A stretch of DNA of 64,000 nucleotides from Thiocystis violascens (GCA_020721065.1 DYNM01000010.1:38740-102739), one strand, 5' to 3'; counted from the stretch's first letter, positions 7,661 to 16,979 are shown. The notes: generated from the sequence alone by a model not told the origin. Numbers and translations are program-made.

Positions 7661-10438
7661 ATGCCCATCTCTTGGAATGAAATCAAAGATCGCGCCCTAC
7701 AATTCTCGCGGGAATGGGCGGATGAGTGCTCAGAAGATGCCGAAGCCAAATCCTTTTGGGATGGTTTTTTTAATATCTTTGGCGTGAGTCGGCGGCGCAT
7801 TGCCAGTTTTGAGCAGCGCGTTAAACAGATTGATGGCCGCGCCGGTTATATTGATTTGCTGTGGAAAGGCAAGTTATTGGTTGAACACAAATCACGCGGC
7901 AAAAGTTTAGATCGTGCTCATGCGCAAGCGACCGATTATTTTCACGGCTTGAAAGAACGTGAATTGCCGCGTTATGTCTTGGTGTGCGATTTTGCCCGGT
8001 TTCGCTTGTATGATTTAGAAGAAAACGAACAGCATGATTTTTTATTGTCGGAATTGGTCAATCACGTTCATTTATTCGGCTTTATGGCAGGTTATCAAAC
8101 TGTTGCCTATAAAGAACAAGACCCGATCAATCTCAAAGCTGCCGAGCGCATGGGTTTATTGCATGACAAATTAAAAACAATCGGTTATGACGGTCATGCG
8201 TTGGAAGTATATTTAGTGCGGCTGGTGTTTTGTTTATTTGCCGAACACACCGGCATTTTTGCAGTCAATCAATTTCAAGATTTAATTGAGCAACGCACCG
8301 CTGAAGATGGACAAGATTTAGCGCAATGGCTGGCAAATTGTTTTGAAGTATTGAATACCCCGCACGAAAAACGTTTAACCCGTCTTGATCCGCAGCTTGC
8401 CGCGTTTCGTTATATTAACGGTCAACTGTTTGCCGAACAATTGCCCACTGCTGCCTTTGATCGGGAAATGCGCGAGCTTTTATTGGAAGGGTGCGCTTTG
8501 GATTGGGGGCGGATTTCACCTGCAATCTTTGGCGCGTTATTTCAATCGGTTATGGACGCTAAAAATCGCCGGCAACTGGGGGCACATTACACGTCAGAAA
8601 CGAATATCTTAAAACTGATTAAACCGTTATTTTTAGATGAACTACGAGCTGAATTTGAGCGCGTCAAACGGCAGAGCAAAAGCAATTTATTTGCGTTTCA
8701 AGAACAGCTCGCCAGCTTAAAATTCCTTGATCCAGCTTGCGGTTGCGGCAATTTTCTAGTCATCGTCTATCGGGAATTGCGCTTACTTGAATTGGAAGTG
8801 TTGCGGGTGCTGTTTGGCGCATCTAAAGATTTATCCATTGGCGTTGAGCTTAACATTCGCTGCAATGTCAATCAGTTTTATGGCATTGAAATTGAGGAAT
8901 TCCCGGCGCAAATTGCCCAAACCGCACTGTGGTTGACCGATCATCAAATGAATCAACTGGCATCTCAAGAATTCGGTAAAAGCTATTTACGGATTCCGCT
9001 CACGCATTCTGCAACAATTCGTCATGGCAATGCGCTACAGATTGATTGGTGCGATATTTGTGCTAATGCCAATTTTATTATTGGTAATCCGCCTTTTGTT
9101 GGTAAAAATTTCCGCAGTTCACAACAAAATACTGACTTAGAAAAAGTTTTTACAACTCAGCCGCAGTTGCCGCCGATTAACTCATATAAAAGCCTTGATT
9201 TTGTGTGCGCATGGCACTATACCGCTACCGCATATATGAAAATCCATCCAACAACACAAACAGCATTTGTAAGCACCAACAGTATTACGCAAGGTGAGCA
9301 AGTCGCTATTTTGTGGCAACCATTATTAGATGCTGGCATTTGTATCAACTTTGCACATCGCACTTTTAGCTGGACAAATGAAGCCAAAGGCAACGCAGCA
9401 GTGCATGTAGTCATTATTGGTTTTGCTTTGGTTGCAGCACAGGTAAAAACGCTATTTGTTTATGCAGATATTAAAGGAGAATCCCAAGCGTTATCAGTAA
9501 AAACTATCAATCCGTATTTGTTAGATGCCTCGAATGTAACAGTTAACATAAGAAAAAATCCGTTGTGTCCATCGGCTCCTGTGATGACGAGAGGTAATCA
9601 AGCGACAGACGGTGGTTTTTTGTTGCTTAATCAGCAAGAAAAAGATGATTTAACTAAACTGGAACCACAATCAGAAAAATATATTAAACCATTTTCAATG
9701 GGTGATGAATTTATCAATAAAATACCACGTTATTGTTTATGGCTTGCTGATTGCCCACCTAATGAACTACAAAAAATGCCAGAAGTGTTGAAGCGCGTCA
9801 AAGCCGTTAAATCTGTACGATTAAAAAGTAGTAAAGCTGCAACGCGAGAATGGGCTAATAAACCAACGCTTTTTACAGAAACACGTCAACCAATCTCAGG
9901 TTATTATTTAGCTTTGCCGCGTGTCTCTTCTGAAAATCGTCAATATGTACCTATCGGGTTTTTACCTTATACACATATTGCAGGAGATAAACTGCAAATT
10001 ATTCCAGACGCATCAATTTATCACTTTGGTATATTATCTTCTGCAATGCACATGGTGTGGATGCGCACTGTATGCGGACGCCTTGAAAGCCGTTATCAAT
10101 ACTCAAATACGATAGTTTATAACAATTTCCCGTGGCCGGAAAAAATCACTGATAAACAACGCAATAAAATAGAACAGGCGGCGCAAGCAGTATTAGATGC
10201 GCGTGCTCAATCGCCGAATTCATCACTTGCCGTGCTTTATGATCCATTAACGATGCCGGTTGAATTGGTTAAAGCACATCGTCAATTAGATCGTGCGGTT
10301 GATGCAGCGTATTCCAAACAGAAGTTTAGTGGCGACACCGAGCGCGTGGCTTTTCTATTCAAGCGGTATCAACAACTCACTGCACCACTTGATCCGCAAC
10401 CACCGAAACGTCGGAAAAAGCTCACAACTTCCAGTTAG
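7661..10438 (+). CDS. MmeI-like (Type IIG/IIL) restriction-modification enzyme with nuclease, methyltransferase and recognition domains
   Basis: This is a 925-residue single-chain enzyme. The N-terminal PD-(D/E)xK-type nuclease shows D65 in GYIDLLWKGK and E75-H-K77 in LLVEHKSRGK. A helical connector follows. The adenine-N6 methyltransferase core has the S-adenosylmethionine motif DPACGCGNF (from residue 357) and the catalytic NPPF motif (residues 476-479). The C-terminal part (about 590-890) should be the DNA target-recognition domain. In this family one protein methylates one strand and cuts unmethylated DNA at a distance. The opening MPISWNEIKDRALQFSREWAD resembles MmeI-type proteins. A shorter paralogue follows directly. 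The recognition sequence cannot be predicted by eye. Confidence 0.85.
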   Translation: MPISWNEIKDRALQFSREWADECSEDAEAKSFWDGFFNIFGVSRRRIASFEQRVKQIDGRAGYIDLLWKGKLLVEHKSRGKSLDRAHAQATDYFHGLKERELPRYVLVCDFARFRLYDLEENEQHDFLLSELVNHVHLFGFMAGYQTVAYKEQDPINLKAAERMGLLHDKLKTIGYDGHALEVYLVRLVFCLFAEHTGIFAVNQFQDLIEQRTAEDGQDLAQWLANCFEVLNTPHEKRLTRLDPQLAAFRYINGQLFAEQLPTAAFDREMRELLLEGCALDWGRISPAIFGALFQSVMDAKNRRQLGAHYTSETNILKLIKPLFLDELRAEFERVKRQSKSNLFAFQEQLASLKFLDPACGCGNFLVIVYRELRLLELEVLRVLFGASKDLSIGVELNIRCNVNQFYGIEIEEFPAQIAQTALWLTDHQMNQLASQEFGKSYLRIPLTHSATIRHGNALQIDWCDICANANFIIGNPPFVGKNFRSSQQNTDLEKVFTTQPQLPPINSYKSLDFVCAWHYTATAYMKIHPTTQTAFVSTNSITQGEQVAILWQPLLDAGICINFAHRTFSWTNEAKGNAAVHVVIIGFALVAAQVKTLFVYADIKGESQALSVKTINPYLLDASNVTVNIRKNPLCPSAPVMTRGNQATDGGFLLLNQQEKDDLTKLEPQSEKYIKPFSMGDEFINKIPRYCLWLADCPPNELQKMPEVLKRVKAVKSVRLKSSKAATREWANKPTLFTETRQPISGYYLALPRVSSENRQYVPIGFLPYTHIAGDKLQIIPDASIYHFGILSSAMHMVWMRTVCGRLESRYQYSNTIVYNNFPWPEKITDKQRNKIEQAAQAVLDARAQSPNSSLAVLYDPLTMPVELVKAHRQLDRAVDAAYSKQKFSGDTERVAFLFKRYQQLTAPLDPQPPKRRKKLTTSS
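8119..9049 (+). repeat. Duplicated methyltransferase core, copy 1
   Basis: This stretch matches 10549-11482 at a constant offset (2433 bases, without indels in the second half). Scattered substitutions occur up to about 8581. From 8582 to 9049 the two copies are identical over 468 bases. Similarity drops abruptly after ATTGATTGG at 9049. Confidence 0.9.
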
Positions 10439-10510
10439 TTTAACGTTTATTATTGAATGGTATCGTTTCATCTATCGCTGTATTGAAGCGGCTGAATATC
10501 GGTTAAACCT

Positions 10511-12814
10511 ATGGGTTCAAAAATTTGCATATCGCGGAAATGGGCGGAGCAAGATTCGATCAATCTGCAAGCTGCCGAGCGCATAGGTTTATTGCATGAC
10601 AAATTAAAAACAATCGGTTATGACGGTCATGCGTTGGAAGTATATTTAGTGCGGCTGGTGTTTTGTTTATTTGCCGAACACACCGGCATTTTTGCAGTCA
10701 ATCAATTTCAAGATTTAATTGAGCAACGCACCGCTGAAGATGGACAAGATTTAGCGCAATGGCTGGCAAATTGTTTTGAAGTATTGAATACACCGCACGA
10801 AAACCGTTTCACTCTTCTTGATCCGCAGCTTGCCGCGTTTCGTTATATTAACGGTCAACTGTTTGCTGAACAATTGCCCACTGCTGCCTTTGATCGGGAA
10901 GTGCGCGAGCTTTTATTGGAAGGGTGCGCTTTGGATTGGGGGAGGATTTCACCTGCGATCTTTGGCGCTTTATTGCAATCGGTCATGGACGCTAAAAATC
11001 GCCGTCATCTGGGCGCACATTACACGTCAGAAACGAATATCTTAAAACTGATTAAACCGTTATTTTTAGATGAACTACGAGCTGAATTTGAGCGCGTCAA
11101 ACGGCAGAGCAAAAGCAATTTATTTGCGTTTCAAGAACAGCTCGCCAGCTTAAAATTCCTTGATCCAGCTTGCGGTTGCGGCAATTTTCTAGTCATCGTC
11201 TATCGGGAATTGCGCTTACTTGAATTGGAAGTGTTGCGGGTGCTGTTTGGCGCATCTAAAGATTTATCCATTGGCGTTGAGCTTAACATTCGCTGCAATG
11301 TCAATCAGTTTTATGGCATTGAAATTGAGGAATTCCCGGCGCAAATTGCCCAAACCGCACTGTGGTTGACCGATCATCAAATGAATCAACTGGCATCTCA
11401 AGAATTCGGTAAAAGCTATTTACGGATTCCGCTCACGCATTCTGCAACAATTCGTCATGGCAATGCGCTACAGATTGATTGGCGTGAGGTGGTGCCGCCA
11501 ACGGAATTAAATTACATTTTAGGGAATCCGCCGTTTATTGGTAAAGCCCATCAAACACCCGCGCAAAAACAGGATTTAGCGCAGGTTTTCCATGATATTA
11601 AAGGTGCGGGCGTTTTAGATTTTGTTGCCGCATGGTTTCGCAAAGCCGTTGATTATATGGCGGACAACTGCGCCGTAAAAACCGCATTTGTTGCAACAAA
11701 TTCAATCAGTCAAGGTGAACAAGTCGGGCTGTTGTGGCCTGATTTATTAAAGCACGGAGTGAAAATTCATTTTGCCCATCGCACGTTTCATTGGTCAAAC
11801 GAAGCAAAGAGCAATGCAACAGTGGAATGCGTGATCGTTGGTTTTGCATTGTGTGATATAAAAGAAAAACAACTCTTTGATTATAAAACAGTGCGATCTG
11901 CACCATACAAAGTTGCTGTCACTCGTATCAATCCTTATTTAGTTGATGCTCCAGATGTTGTTTTAACTCCCCTGCGCACTCTATTGTCTGCTGCGCCGCG
12001 TATTGTGTTTGGATCAATGCCTAACGATGGTGGGCATCTGCTGTTTTCTGAAGATGAAAAAGAGCAGTTTTTAATGCTGGAACCGCAAGCGACAGTATGG
12101 ATACGTCCTTTTTCAATGGGCGATGATTTAATTAACGCAATTCCGCGTTATTGTTTATGGTTAGTTAATTGTCCGTTAAGCGAAATTAAACAACTGTCTG
12201 CGGTGATGGCGCGGATTGAAAAAGTACGCCAGCATCGTTGCAATAGTCAGCGGGTAACGACCAATGCGTTGGCGAATTCTTCACATTTATTTGGCGAAAT
12301 ACGCCAGCCCATAACGCGCTATCTTGCGATTCCTTGTGTGTCATCCGAGCGCCGCGTGTATATTCCAATGCAATTTCTTCCAGCACATCATATCGCGGGG
12401 AATAAACTTGAGATGATTCCCAATGCGTCGAATTATCACTTTGGCATTTTAACGTCAATGATGCACATGGCGTGGACGCGCACTGTTTGCGGTCGCCTTG
12501 GTAGCAGTTACAATTATTCAATCAATATCGTTTACAATAACTTTCCGTGGCCAGCATCAATCACTCATCAACAGCAACAGCGCATTGAAACCGCAGCGCA
12601 AACAGTGCTGGACATTCGCAAGCAATTCCCAAACACGTCACTTGCTACACTATACGATCCAAATATCATGTCGCCGGAATTAGTCACAGCGCATCGTCAA
12701 TTAGATCGTGCGGTCGATGCAGCGTATTCCAAACAGAAGTTTAGTGGCGACACCGAGCGCGTGGCTTTTCTATTCAAGCAGTATCAACAACTCATCGCAT
12801 CCGTTGCTCCGTAA
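10511..12814 (+). CDS. MmeI-like DNA methyltransferase paralogue lacking the nuclease domain
   Basis: This 767-residue protein is homologous to the upstream enzyme from about its residue 156 onward. It keeps the S-adenosylmethionine motif DPACGCGNF (from residue 218) and the catalytic NPPF (residues 339-342), but the N-terminal PD-(D/E)xK nuclease is gone. The first 15 residues come from a junction at about 10548, where a relic matching the region near 7722 is joined to sequence matching 8119, so roughly 400 bp were lost. The C-terminal recognition half differs clearly from the first copy; the last 90 bases are nearly identical again. It is probably a methylase with another specificity, or a protective partner. 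The frame is intact, so it is not an obvious pseudogene. Confidence 0.82.
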   Translation: MGSKICISRKWAEQDSINLQAAERIGLLHDKLKTIGYDGHALEVYLVRLVFCLFAEHTGIFAVNQFQDLIEQRTAEDGQDLAQWLANCFEVLNTPHENRFTLLDPQLAAFRYINGQLFAEQLPTAAFDREVRELLLEGCALDWGRISPAIFGALLQSVMDAKNRRHLGAHYTSETNILKLIKPLFLDELRAEFERVKRQSKSNLFAFQEQLASLKFLDPACGCGNFLVIVYRELRLLELEVLRVLFGASKDLSIGVELNIRCNVNQFYGIEIEEFPAQIAQTALWLTDHQMNQLASQEFGKSYLRIPLTHSATIRHGNALQIDWREVVPPTELNYILGNPPFIGKAHQTPAQKQDLAQVFHDIKGAGVLDFVAAWFRKAVDYMADNCAVKTAFVATNSISQGEQVGLLWPDLLKHGVKIHFAHRTFHWSNEAKSNATVECVIVGFALCDIKEKQLFDYKTVRSAPYKVAVTRINPYLVDAPDVVLTPLRTLLSAAPRIVFGSMPNDGGHLLFSEDEKEQFLMLEPQATVWIRPFSMGDDLINAIPRYCLWLVNCPLSEIKQLSAVMARIEKVRQHRCNSQRVTTNALANSSHLFGEIRQPITRYLAIPCVSSERRVYIPMQFLPAHHIAGNKLEMIPNASNYHFGILTSMMHMAWTRTVCGRLGSSYNYSINIVYNNFPWPASITHQQQQRIETAAQTVLDIRKQFPNTSLATLYDPNIMSPELVTAHRQLDRAVDAAYSKQKFSGDTERVAFLFKQYQQLIASVAP
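10549..11482 (+). repeat. Duplicated methyltransferase core, copy 2
   Basis: It is the second copy of 8119-9049; bases 11015-11482 are identical to 8582-9049. A 14-base shared word (AATATCGGTTAAAC) upstream of both genes (7614-7627 and 10495-10508) and the near-identical gene ends (about 10277-10366 and 12694-12783) indicate tandem duplication of the whole gene. Confidence 0.85.
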
Positions 12815-12903
12815 AAGCGACAACGCCGGAAATGGGTTTAATCAGATTTTTATTGATTGCGGTTGACAGTTTTTAATAAGTGTGGTCTTCTATATCTCAG
12901 GTG

Positions 12904-13122
12904 CTTCAGACACACCGACTAGCGTTATCCGCACACGAAAGTTAGCGGTTTTATTGACACTAACTTGATTGCGTAACACGACACCACGATTAAAGCATAT
13001 CGTGGGGGTGCGGTGAAATAAGGAGAGCAATCTCACGAATAAACCCGCCGTCTAGTCGCGGTCTGAAGCCCCTACGGGATGCCCAATTTTTGGGTGATGT
13101 ATCACTTCAGAAAATCGACTAG
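12904..13122 (+). ncRNA. Candidate structured leader RNA with alternative pairings, upstream of the Rha gene
   Basis: Several helices can be read directly. One is AAGTTAG/CTAACTT (12939-12945 with 12960-12966). Another is CCACGAT/ATCGTGG (12984-12990 with 12999-13005). A GAGA-GCAA-TCTC hairpin closed by a GNRA tetraloop is at 13023-13034. A long bipartite hairpin pairs CTAGTCG (13052-13058) with CGACTAG (13116-13122), and TCTGAAG (13062-13068) with CTTCAGA (13105-13111). It encloses a CCCAA/TTGGG hairpin at 13082-13094. A second copy of CTTCAGA-N5-CGACTAG lies upstream at 12904-12922 and could pair with the same middle strand. The last helix touches the AGGAG ribosome-binding site of the next gene. 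It could be a regulatory leader or a mobile-element-associated RNA; the family is not identified. Confidence 0.6.
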
Positions 13123-13134
13123 GAGAGCCTTTTT

Positions 13135-13992
13135 ATGGCCTCGCAAAATCATTCCCTTCCGTCATCTGTCACGATGACATCCCGCGAGATTGCGGAATTG
13201 ACAGGCAAGCAGCACGGGCACGTCATGCGCGATATTCGCAACATGATGGCACAACTTCACGGCGGTAAATCGGAAGACTTCTTGCCGGAAAAATATCTTA
13301 AAAATCAAGGCAATCCTGCTTTGGATGCTGGATTTTCGGCGGCTTTGTTTGGTATAAATAACGCTGGACAACCCATATACGAATACCTGCTCAACAAGGA
13401 TCATACCCTGACTTTATTGACTGGTTATGATGTCAAGGCGCGATTCAAAGTAATACAACGCTGGCAGGAACTCGAAGCCGCATTATCAACTCCATCGCAA
13501 GCACCTTCTCAATACGTTACTTCCGCATTGCCGTATGCACCGGCATTTGAGATTCAAATTGCGGAATCCGCTGCAAGAATTCTGCGCATATCAGATACCA
13601 GCAAGATTCGGATGTTGACCAAGATTGCTGAGAGCGAAAACATCAATCCGAATTTCCTGCCTGCTTATGTTGATGAACCATTGGTGAAAGCCATTACTAC
13701 GCTATTGAAAGAAATGGATCATCCACTCGGTCATCATGTCGCCAGCGTTGTGAATCCAACACTTGAGAAATTGGGTATTCTGGAACATCTTTCACGCAAA
13801 GGGCGCGGTAATGAGATTAAGCGATTTTGGAATCTCACTGCTGAGGGTTTGCAATACGGGCGCAATGAAACCAGCCCGAATAATCCCCGCGAGACGCAAC
13901 CGCTGTTTTTTGTGGATCGTTTTCCCGAATTATTGCAGCGGCTGGAGACATTTATTACTGACCACGCGCTGCTGACTATCAACCCGCAATAA
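13135..13992 (+). CDS. Phage-type regulatory protein, Rha family
   Basis: This 285-residue protein carries the Rha/pRha signature: MTSREIAELTGKQHGHVMRDIRNM near the N-terminus and YLLNKDHTLTLLTGYDVKARFKVIQRWQELE about 75 residues later. The C-terminal half contains a probable winged-helix or antirepressor-like region (KLGILEHLSRKGRGNEIKRFWNLTAEGLQYG). Rha proteins come from temperate phages and phage-derived islands and interfere with, or regulate, phage growth. No other phage gene is in the window, so this is a solitary cargo or relic gene. Translation starts at ATG 13135 after a clear AGGAG that partly overlaps the structured leader. A strong terminator follows, making a one-gene unit. Confidence 0.82.
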   Translation: MASQNHSLPSSVTMTSREIAELTGKQHGHVMRDIRNMMAQLHGGKSEDFLPEKYLKNQGNPALDAGFSAALFGINNAGQPIYEYLLNKDHTLTLLTGYDVKARFKVIQRWQELEAALSTPSQAPSQYVTSALPYAPAFEIQIAESAARILRISDTSKIRMLTKIAESENINPNFLPAYVDEPLVKAITTLLKEMDHPLGHHVASVVNPTLEKLGILEHLSRKGRGNEIKRFWNLTAEGLQYGRNETSPNNPRETQPLFFVDRFPELLQRLETFITDHALLTINPQ

Positions 13993-14005
13993 CGCAACGG
14001 CGCTA

Positions 14006-14047
14006 TAAAAAACCCGCTCCCAATTGACTTGGTGAGCGGGTTTTTTT
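14006..14047 (+). terminator. Rho-independent terminator after the Rha gene
   Basis: An A-rich 5' arm and AACCCGCTC (14011-14019) pair with GAGCGGGTT (14034-14042), followed by a T tract to 14047. The loop is about 14 nt. The A tract on the left arm may let it work leftward too, but the facing gene at 14161-14382 starts further away. Confidence 0.88.
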
Positions 14048-14160
14048 ATGTATTTTATTGCGCTGAATGCTACAAAAAATCCGAACTTTATAACCGTGTA
14101 ACTTATGCAAGCATTAAAAGTCATGCCACAGTGCAATAACCGCTTGCGCCAATGATTGAT

Positions 14161-14382
14161 TCAGCGGTCTCTAATAATCGTTTCCCGGTCTGCTTGATAA
14201 CGATCATAATTTTGTTCCTCAATCAAACCTAAACAGCTCTGTCTTGCGCTGGAGCTTTCAAGTTTATAACAATCCTGTTTTTGCATTCCCTTAATGCCCT
14301 CAAACCAATTGCGGGAAGTGCAGCCATATACATTGCAACACACACATCCGCCGAATAAAATAACTAACAGTCGTTTGCGCAT
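14161..14382 (-). CDS. Small putative lipoprotein
   Basis: This 73-residue protein has MRKR followed by a hydrophobic stretch (LLVILFGGCVCCNVYGC) that ends in a lipobox-like VYGC at about residues 18-21, so the mature form could be lipid-anchored. The rest is polar (SRNWFEGIKGMQKQDCYKLESS, then RQSCLGLIEEQNYDRYQADRE) with two further cysteines that could form a disulfide. I recognise only a general pattern of small conserved envelope lipoproteins; no function can be assigned. It is transcribed towards the Rha gene and divergently from aroQ. Confidence 0.6.
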   Translation of the reverse strand: MRKRLLVILFGGCVCCNVYGCTSRNWFEGIKGMQKQDCYKLESSSARQSCLGLIEEQNYDRYQADRETIIRDR

Positions 14383-14625
14383 TGTTTTTATTCCTAGATT
14401 ATTTTTGTGGACATTTCCCGCTCAATAGTCAATCTAGCATAATTCGGCGCATCATCGCCGCCGCCCGCATTGATCCCACGCCATCCAGCTCCGTTCGGGA
14501 CATTCTGGACTGCTAATCACTAGACAAGATTGCGTAATATCCGCACAATTCGCCGCGATTTGCCGCTGTTCCCTGTGAACCAGCGCCCACCTCCCACCCG
14601 CAACCCTTTTGGATAGGCAACCGTG
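14383..14625. other. Intergenic region before aroQ
   Basis: This is the divergent space between the small lipoprotein and aroQ. No clear hairpin, RNA gene or conserved promoter could be read. It must hold the promoter of the aroQ-accB-accC operon. Confidence 0.4.
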
Positions 14626-15087
14626 ATGGCCACAATCTTGGTTTTGAATGGGCCGAATTTAAATCTGCTCGGCACCCGTGAACCGGGACATTATGGACAG
14701 ACCACGCTGACTGATATTCACCACGAATTGATGCAGATGGCAGAAGCCGCTGGTTTTTCACTCGCGTTTATTCAAAGTAATGCTGAACATATCTTGATTG
14801 AAACAATTCATCGTGCGCGTGCCGATGGAGTGCAGTTTATCCTATTTAATCCCGCCGCTTTCACCCATACCAGCATCGCCCTCCGCGATGCTTTGCTTGC
14901 CGTTGCATTACCCTTCATTGAAGTACATTTATCTAATGTGTACGCCCGCGAGTCATTCCGCACGCACTCTTATTTTTCAGATATTGCAGTGGGTGTTATT
15001 AGCGGACTCGGTGCTGAAGGTTATGCGTTGGCGTTACGCGCTGCGCTCTCGCGTTTAGCGCATATTGATACGAATGAGAACCCATGA
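14626..15087 (+). CDS. aroQ: 3-dehydroquinate dehydratase, type II
   Basis: This 153-residue enzyme dehydrates 3-dehydroquinate to 3-dehydroshikimate, the third step of the shikimate pathway. It has the type II signature at the N-terminus ([17 protein letters not shown] with the catalytic tyrosine in HYGQTTL), [17 protein letters not shown] in the middle and the conserved [22 protein letters not shown] near the end. The ATG at 14626 is preferred to the GTG just before it. Its stop codon lies beside the accB start (ATGATTATGGAC), the standard aroQ-accB-accC arrangement of gammaproteobacteria. Confidence 0.96.
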   Translation: MATILVLNGPNLNLLGTREPGHYGQTTLTDIHHELMQMAEAAGFSLAFIQSNAEHILIETIHRARADGVQFILFNPAAFTHTSIALRDALLAVALPFIEVHLSNVYARESFRTHSYFSDIAVGVISGLGAEGYALALRAALSRLAHIDTNENP

Positions 15088-15089
15088 TT

Positions 15090-15551
15090 ATGGACATCCG
15101 CAAGGTCAAAAAACTGATTGAACTCTTGGAGCAATCCGATGTAGCAGAGATCGAAATTCACGAAGGTGAAGAATCAGTGCGAATTAGTCGCTATTCCGCG
15201 ACATCACCGGCGTATTACATGCCACAAGGTGCGCCCATGCCGCCGTCAGCACCAGCGGTTGCTCCGGTTCCAACCGCGCCACAACCCACTGATGACGATC
15301 CATTAGCCGGATTAGATCGGGAAATTGTGCGTTCGCCAATGGTTGGCACCTTTTATCGTGCTCCATCACCGGGCGCAAAACCTTTTATTGAAGAAGGGTT
15401 AACAGTCAAGGCTGGCGATACGCTGTGCATTATTGAAGCAATGAAAATTCTCAATCAAATTGAATGCGAGCAGGCCGGCACCGTAAAACGCATTTTAGTC
15501 GAAAACGGACAGCCAGTTGAATACAATCAACCGCTGTTTGTGATTGAATAA
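15090..15551 (+). CDS. accB: Biotin carboxyl carrier protein of acetyl-CoA carboxylase
   Basis: This 153-residue protein begins [17 protein letters not shown], as AccB proteins do. A Pro/Ala-rich flexible linker (about 50-75) follows, and then the biotinyl domain with EAMK, whose lysine (residue 119) is the biotin attachment site. It carries carboxybiotin between biotin carboxylase and carboxyltransferase in the first step of fatty-acid synthesis. An upstream ATG at 15084 overlaps the aroQ stop codon and is an alternative start. accC follows 78 bases later. Confidence 0.96.
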   Translation: MDIRKVKKLIELLEQSDVAEIEIHEGEESVRISRYSATSPAYYMPQGAPMPPSAPAVAPVPTAPQPTDDDPLAGLDREIVRSPMVGTFYRAPSPGAKPFIEEGLTVKAGDTLCIIEAMKILNQIECEQAGTVKRILVENGQPVEYNQPLFVIE

Positions 15552-15629
15552 AAAAGCACACTATCTCGGCGTTTGCACTTGCTGCAAACGCTCCTTCCTT
15601 TTCTTAAAGATGTCCTCCTCATGGCTGCA

Positions 15630-16970
15630 ATGATTGAGAAGATTCTAATTGCCAATCGCGGTGAAATTGCGCTGCGCATTTTACGCGCCTGCCGCGAACT
15701 TGGCATCAAAACAGTCGCGGTTCATTCCGAAGCGGATCGGGATTTGAAGCACGTTTTATTAGCAGATGAGTCGGTGTGTATTGGGCCGGCGTCTTCGCTG
15801 CACAGTTATCTTAATGTACCGGCATTGATTAGTGCCGCCGAGGTGACTGATACAGTTGCTATTCATCCGGGCTATGGGTTTTTATCGGAAAACGCAGATT
15901 TTGCGGAGCGTGTGGAACGTTCTGGTTTTATTTTCATTGGTCCGCGCCCGGAAACCATTCGCTTAATGGGCGATAAGGTTTCCGCGATTGCTGCGATGAA
16001 AGCGGCGGGGGTGCCGTGCGTTCCCGGCTCAGATGGGCCGATTGATGAGAATAAAAAACGCACATTGGAATTAGCGCGGGAGATTGGGTATCCCATTATT
16101 ATTAAATCGTCGGGTGGCGGTGGCGGACGTGGAATGCGGGTGGTGCATTCAGAAGCGACATTGCTCAATGCGATTTCCTTAACTAAGGCGGAAGCAGCGG
16201 CGGCATTTAATAATGATATGGTGTATATGGAAAAGTATTTGGAGAATCCACGCCATATTGAGTTTCAAATTCTTGCCGATCAAATGGGAAACGCAATTCA
16301 TCTCGGTGAACGTGATTGTTCTATGCAGCGCCGTCATCAAAAGGTAGTTGAAGAAGCGCCAGCACCCGGCCTCACACCGGAGCAACGCGCTACAATTGGT
16401 GAACGTTGCGCGGAAGCGTGTCGCAGCATCGGTTATCGCGGCGCGGGTACCTTTGAGTTTTTGTATGAAAACGGCCAGTTTTATTTCATTGAGATGAATA
16501 CGCGGGTGCAGGTTGAGCATCCAGTGACGGAAATGGTGACTGGAGTTGACATTGTAAAAGAACAGATTTTAATTGCGGCGGGTGAGCCATTGCGTTATGC
16601 ACAAAAAGATATTGTGTGGCGGGGTCATGCGATTGAATGCCGGATTAACGCGGAGGATTCGGAAACCTTTATGCCGTGTCCGGGTAAGATCACCGATTTT
16701 CATGCGCCCGGTGGTCCCGGTGTGCGGTTAGAAACGCACATTTATTCTGGTTATACTGTGCCGCGTTATTATGATTCGATGATTGGAAAGTTAATTACAC
16801 ACGGTGAAGATCGTCAATCCGCAATTGCGCGAATGAATAATGCTTTGCGGGAAACGGTGATTGAAGGCATCAATACCAACATTAAATTGCAACGCGCTAT
16901 TTTACGCGATGGAGCATTTCTCGCTGGCGGTGCTAACATTCATTATCTCGAAAAGAAATTAGGGATGTAA
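15630..16970 (+). CDS. accC: Biotin carboxylase subunit of acetyl-CoA carboxylase
   Basis: This 446-residue ATP-grasp enzyme uses ATP and bicarbonate to carboxylate biotin on AccB. It opens [20 protein letters not shown]. The Gly-rich ATP loop [16 protein letters not shown], the [18 protein letters not shown] segment and the catalytic [14 protein letters not shown] region are all present. Length is that of the family (E. coli 449). ATG 15630 is chosen over 15621 because it aligns with known starts. Confidence 0.97.
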   Translation: MIEKILIANRGEIALRILRACRELGIKTVAVHSEADRDLKHVLLADESVCIGPASSLHSYLNVPALISAAEVTDTVAIHPGYGFLSENADFAERVERSGFIFIGPRPETIRLMGDKVSAIAAMKAAGVPCVPGSDGPIDENKKRTLELAREIGYPIIIKSSGGGGGRGMRVVHSEATLLNAISLTKAEAAAAFNNDMVYMEKYLENPRHIEFQILADQMGNAIHLGERDCSMQRRHQKVVEEAPAPGLTPEQRATIGERCAEACRSIGYRGAGTFEFLYENGQFYFIEMNTRVQVEHPVTEMVTGVDIVKEQILIAAGEPLRYAQKDIVWRGHAIECRINAEDSETFMPCPGKITDFHAPGGPGVRLETHIYSGYTVPRYYDSMIGKLITHGEDRQSAIARMNNALRETVIEGINTNIKLQRAILRDGAFLAGGANIHYLEKKLGM

Positions 16971-16979
16971 TTGTTATTT

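Noticed and set aside
10511..12814. Pseudogene status of the second methyltransferase gene
   Set aside because: The frame is open over 767 codons, catalytic motifs are intact and codon use is normal; only the nuclease part is missing.
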